A model generated the notes under the pieces. The model saw only the letters and a list, made by a program, of their open reading frames with translations. It made no database searches and had not been told where the DNA came from. From Oscillospiraceae bacterium (GTDB taxonomy: Bacteria > Bacillota > Clostridia > Oscillospirales > Ruminococcaceae), in contig JAIEDJ010000083.1 of assembly GCA_029068025.1 (NCBI GenBank), positions 1-8,050 on the forward strand: a DNA stretch of 8,050 nt, in the 5' to 3' direction. Position 1 is the first letter of the stretch. Every line of letters begins with the position of its first letter. Shown here one piece after another: positions 6,451 through 8,050 of this stretch. The position numbers and the translations under genes are program-made.

Positions 6451-7361
6451 CAGTTCACACCTCTTTTGTAATAATCGGGAAACGCTGCTGCATAACGTAT
6501 ATTTCCCACGCCCGACAGAGCCATGATCATGCGTTCAAGACCGACCGCAAATCCTCCTCTATGGCTGTGATCGTCTTTTTCCAGCGTTTGGAGATAACCT
6601 GTATACAGCTCCTCGTTGACGTTAAAAAGCCGCATTACCTTCGTTTGAAGCTTGCGTTCGTTAATGCGCATATCGCCGCCTCCAACTTCAATCCCGTTTA
6701 TAATTATGTCAAAGGATTCGGTCGTAAGCTCGGTCAGCTTATCCGCGGTCCCGATCAGATCGGGAGCAGTCGGCATGGCAAATATATGATGGCATGGGGA
6801 TTTTCCGTCATTGGTCAAGGGCATATTTTTTACAATGACCAAGGATATTTCGTCCCCGCTCCCGCGCAGATCGGGGCTCATTTCCGCACCGTACAGCGAA
6901 CGGCACTCAAGCCCCTGCATATGCCTTATCTTCACGGTTTTATGCAGCTCTTTGCATATATCCGAAACAAGCGTCTCCGCTAATCGTATCAAATCACGCA
7001 GATCCGTATCCCGCAGCTCAAGATCCAGCTGACTGAACTCGCTGAGCCTTGTGTGCGGGTTATTCTCATGGGTTATTGCCCGGAAGCAGTGCGCAAACCG
7101 GAAATTTTTCTCATATCCCGCTTTGCTCAGCAGCATTTTATATATCTGCGGCGAATCCGCCAGCATTGCCATGTTATCCTCCAACATTATATCAAAGGTC
7201 TGATTATAGTTCTCTCCCGTTCGGGGCATAAGGATCGGCGTATCGATCTCCTCAAACCCCTCGCCGAAAAGAAGATCTCTCGCCGTCCGCCTGATCGCCG
7301 CCATCATTGACAGATTTCGTTTTACTCTGTCATCGGTAAGGTGCTCCATTACGTCGTTCAT
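6450..7361 (-). CDS. Stand-alone class II aminoacyl-tRNA synthetase core, aspartyl type (AspRS/AsnRS paralog)
   Basis: The 303 residues hold only a class II catalytic core. Motif 1 is GFEEIDTPILMP (35-46), motif 2 FRFAHCFRAITHENN (87-101, Arg94) followed by SEFSQLDLEL (107-116), and motif 3 GGFAVGLERMIMALSG (269-284, Arg277). Residues that read aspartate in bacterial AspRS seem present by eye: Gln72 and Lys75 in SPQIYK, Asp113, the His191-His192 pair in HHIF, and Arg232 in EVGGGDMRI. The N-terminal OB-fold that binds the tRNA anticodon is missing, as is the roughly 100-residue insertion of bacterial AspRS (about 590 residues in full). ATG 7361 is preceded by AGAGGT at 7366-7371, so the short form is the real gene, not a fragment. 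Archaeal asparagine synthetase related to AsnRS has the same size and layout; EpmA, a LysRS-like core that modifies EF-P, is another precedent. I infer that it forms aspartyl-adenylate and passes aspartate to an acceptor other than, or not only, tRNA. The acceptor is unknown. Confidence 0.85.
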   Translation of the reverse strand: MNDVMEHLTDDRVKRNLSMMAAIRRTARDLLFGEGFEEIDTPILMPRTGENYNQTFDIMLEDNMAMLADSPQIYKMLLSKAGYEKNFRFAHCFRAITHENNPHTRLSEFSQLDLELRDTDLRDLIRLAETLVSDICKELHKTVKIRHMQGLECRSLYGAEMSPDLRGSGDEISLVIVKNMPLTNDGKSPCHHIFAMPTAPDLIGTADKLTELTTESFDIIINGIEVGGGDMRINERKLQTKVMRLFNVNEELYTGYLQTLEKDDHSHRGGFAVGLERMIMALSGVGNIRYAAAFPDYYKRGVN

Positions 7362-7370
7362 ATGTACCTC

Positions 7371-8050
7371 TCAATTCGGAAGACCGTTTTTATTCATAAA
7401 AATTTGACCCGTATTATCTATTCTGCCGATCTCATTCAAAGTATTTATATAAGGGTCAATAATATCATGCGCTTCGACATCGCTTAAACCCGCTCCAAGC
7501 AGCGAACCGAGCGCGGGATCGTTTGACGGACATACGCTTATCCAGCCGCTTGCGGAATGTTTAAGGCTGTATATCCCCTCCTGGCAATATTCCGGGCATT
7601 TGTCACAAATCGAAGCTCTGTGGGTACAGGAAAAGCTGTCCTTCATATTTACAAGCACATCGTTCCACACATAATTGTAAGAATCACAGCCGATCCTCAG
7701 CCTTCTTTTAAGCGTTTTTCCCTCTGCCTCAAGCTCTGCCCGCAGCTCGGAAAGATCCACAAACTGATCCTTCCAAAACTCTTTGTTTCCCGCAGAATAA
7801 TACAGATCCAATATACTTATGTAAATATTTGTGCGGTATTTTTCCTTTAAAGCACTCGCAAAATTGATAAGTTTCGGAAGCTCTGCAGCATTCTGTTTCA
7901 TATATACAAAATTTAATCCAATGGTTTTTATTCCCGCTGCGCAACATTCCTCGACCGTATTCACGGTATTTGCTGCAAGCCTATTCCCAGCTATTTTGAC
8001 CGCAAGTTCCTTGTCAAACGCGTCTGCCGATATCTTCACCACATCAACAT
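7371..8050 (-). CDS. Radical SAM protein, MoaA-like, 3' part only (5' end outside window)
   Basis: The reading frame is open to the window edge, so this is the C-terminal part of a longer protein; the GTG at 8040-8042 is an internal valine codon, not a credible start. The visible part begins VDVVKISADAFDKE and continues to GIKTIGLNFVYMKQN, the pattern of the middle strands of a radical SAM TIM barrel (compare the 'ISLDS' and 'NFV' strands of MoaA-type enzymes). The N-terminal CxxxCxxC cluster that binds SAM would lie beyond the window. Counting from the GTG, cysteines 139, 146, 149, 153 and 171 form C-x6-C-x2-C-x3-C-x17-C, containing DKCPEYCQEGIYSLK and then GWISVCPS, which suggests a C-terminal auxiliary Fe-S cluster. 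A stretch near residues 75-108 resembles the post-barrel region of MoaA. The two C-terminal motifs differ from those of true MoaA, so I do not call it MoaA. The substrate is unknown. It ends nine bases before the synthetase-like gene, which implies cotranscription. Family call fairly sure; function unknown. Confidence 0.72.
   Translation of the reverse strand, partial: VDVVKISADAFDKELAVKIAGNRLAANTVNTVEECCAAGIKTIGLNFVYMKQNAAELPKLINFASALKEKYRTNIYISILDLYYSAGNKEFWKDQFVDLSELRAELEAEGKTLKRRLRIGCDSYNYVWNDVLVNMKDSFSCTHRASICDKCPEYCQEGIYSLKHSASGWISVCPSNDPALGSLLGAGLSDVEAHDIIDPYINTLNEIGRIDNTGQIFMNKNGLPN

Noticed and set aside
6450..7361. A truncated, decayed aspS gene
   Set aside because: The gene has its own ribosome binding site and start, all three class II motifs are intact, and the frame is unbroken and coupled to its neighbours.

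Overview
All recognisable genes in this window lie on the minus strand, so transcription runs from high to low coordinates. Strong Shine-Dalgarno sites, a textbook sigma-A-type promoter, a very long BspA-type leucine-rich-repeat protein and moderate GC all suggest a Gram-positive anaerobe of the Clostridia (gut or rumen Oscillospiraceae/Ruminococcus-like). That placement is an inference from style, not from a marker gene.

Upstream block (8050 to 5725): three tightly packed genes. The first is the 3' part of a MoaA-like radical SAM enzyme, cut by the window edge, with a cysteine-rich C-terminal motif. Nine bases later comes a 303-residue stand-alone class II aminoacyl-tRNA synthetase core of the aspartyl type with no anticodon-binding domain. 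It overlaps (TGATG) a 241-residue protein with a degraded Nudix box and a C-terminal winged helix, the architecture of the NrtR transcription regulators. The block looks like one transcript whose promoter lies outside the window. A plausible reading is that a radical SAM enzyme and an aspartate-activating ligase work in one pathway under a Nudix-type ligand-sensing regulator. The product is unknown, and this is the most interesting part of the window.

Promoter gap (5724 to 5593): a TTGACT-17-TATAAT promoter starts a second operon.

Downstream block (5592 to 222): a tRNA-dihydrouridine synthase (DusB-like), a 1104-residue leucine-rich-repeat protein without a visible signal peptide, and an aldo/keto reductase with a C-terminal iron-sulfur domain. 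They are coupled by a 4-base (ATGA) and a 1-base (TAATG) overlap. A GC-rich hairpin at 152-174 closes the unit, so promoter and terminator frame a complete three-gene operon.

Left edge (1 to 221): no convincing gene. It holds the terminator, a second imperfect hairpin at 76-102, and otherwise unassigned sequence that may belong to a dispersed intergenic element.
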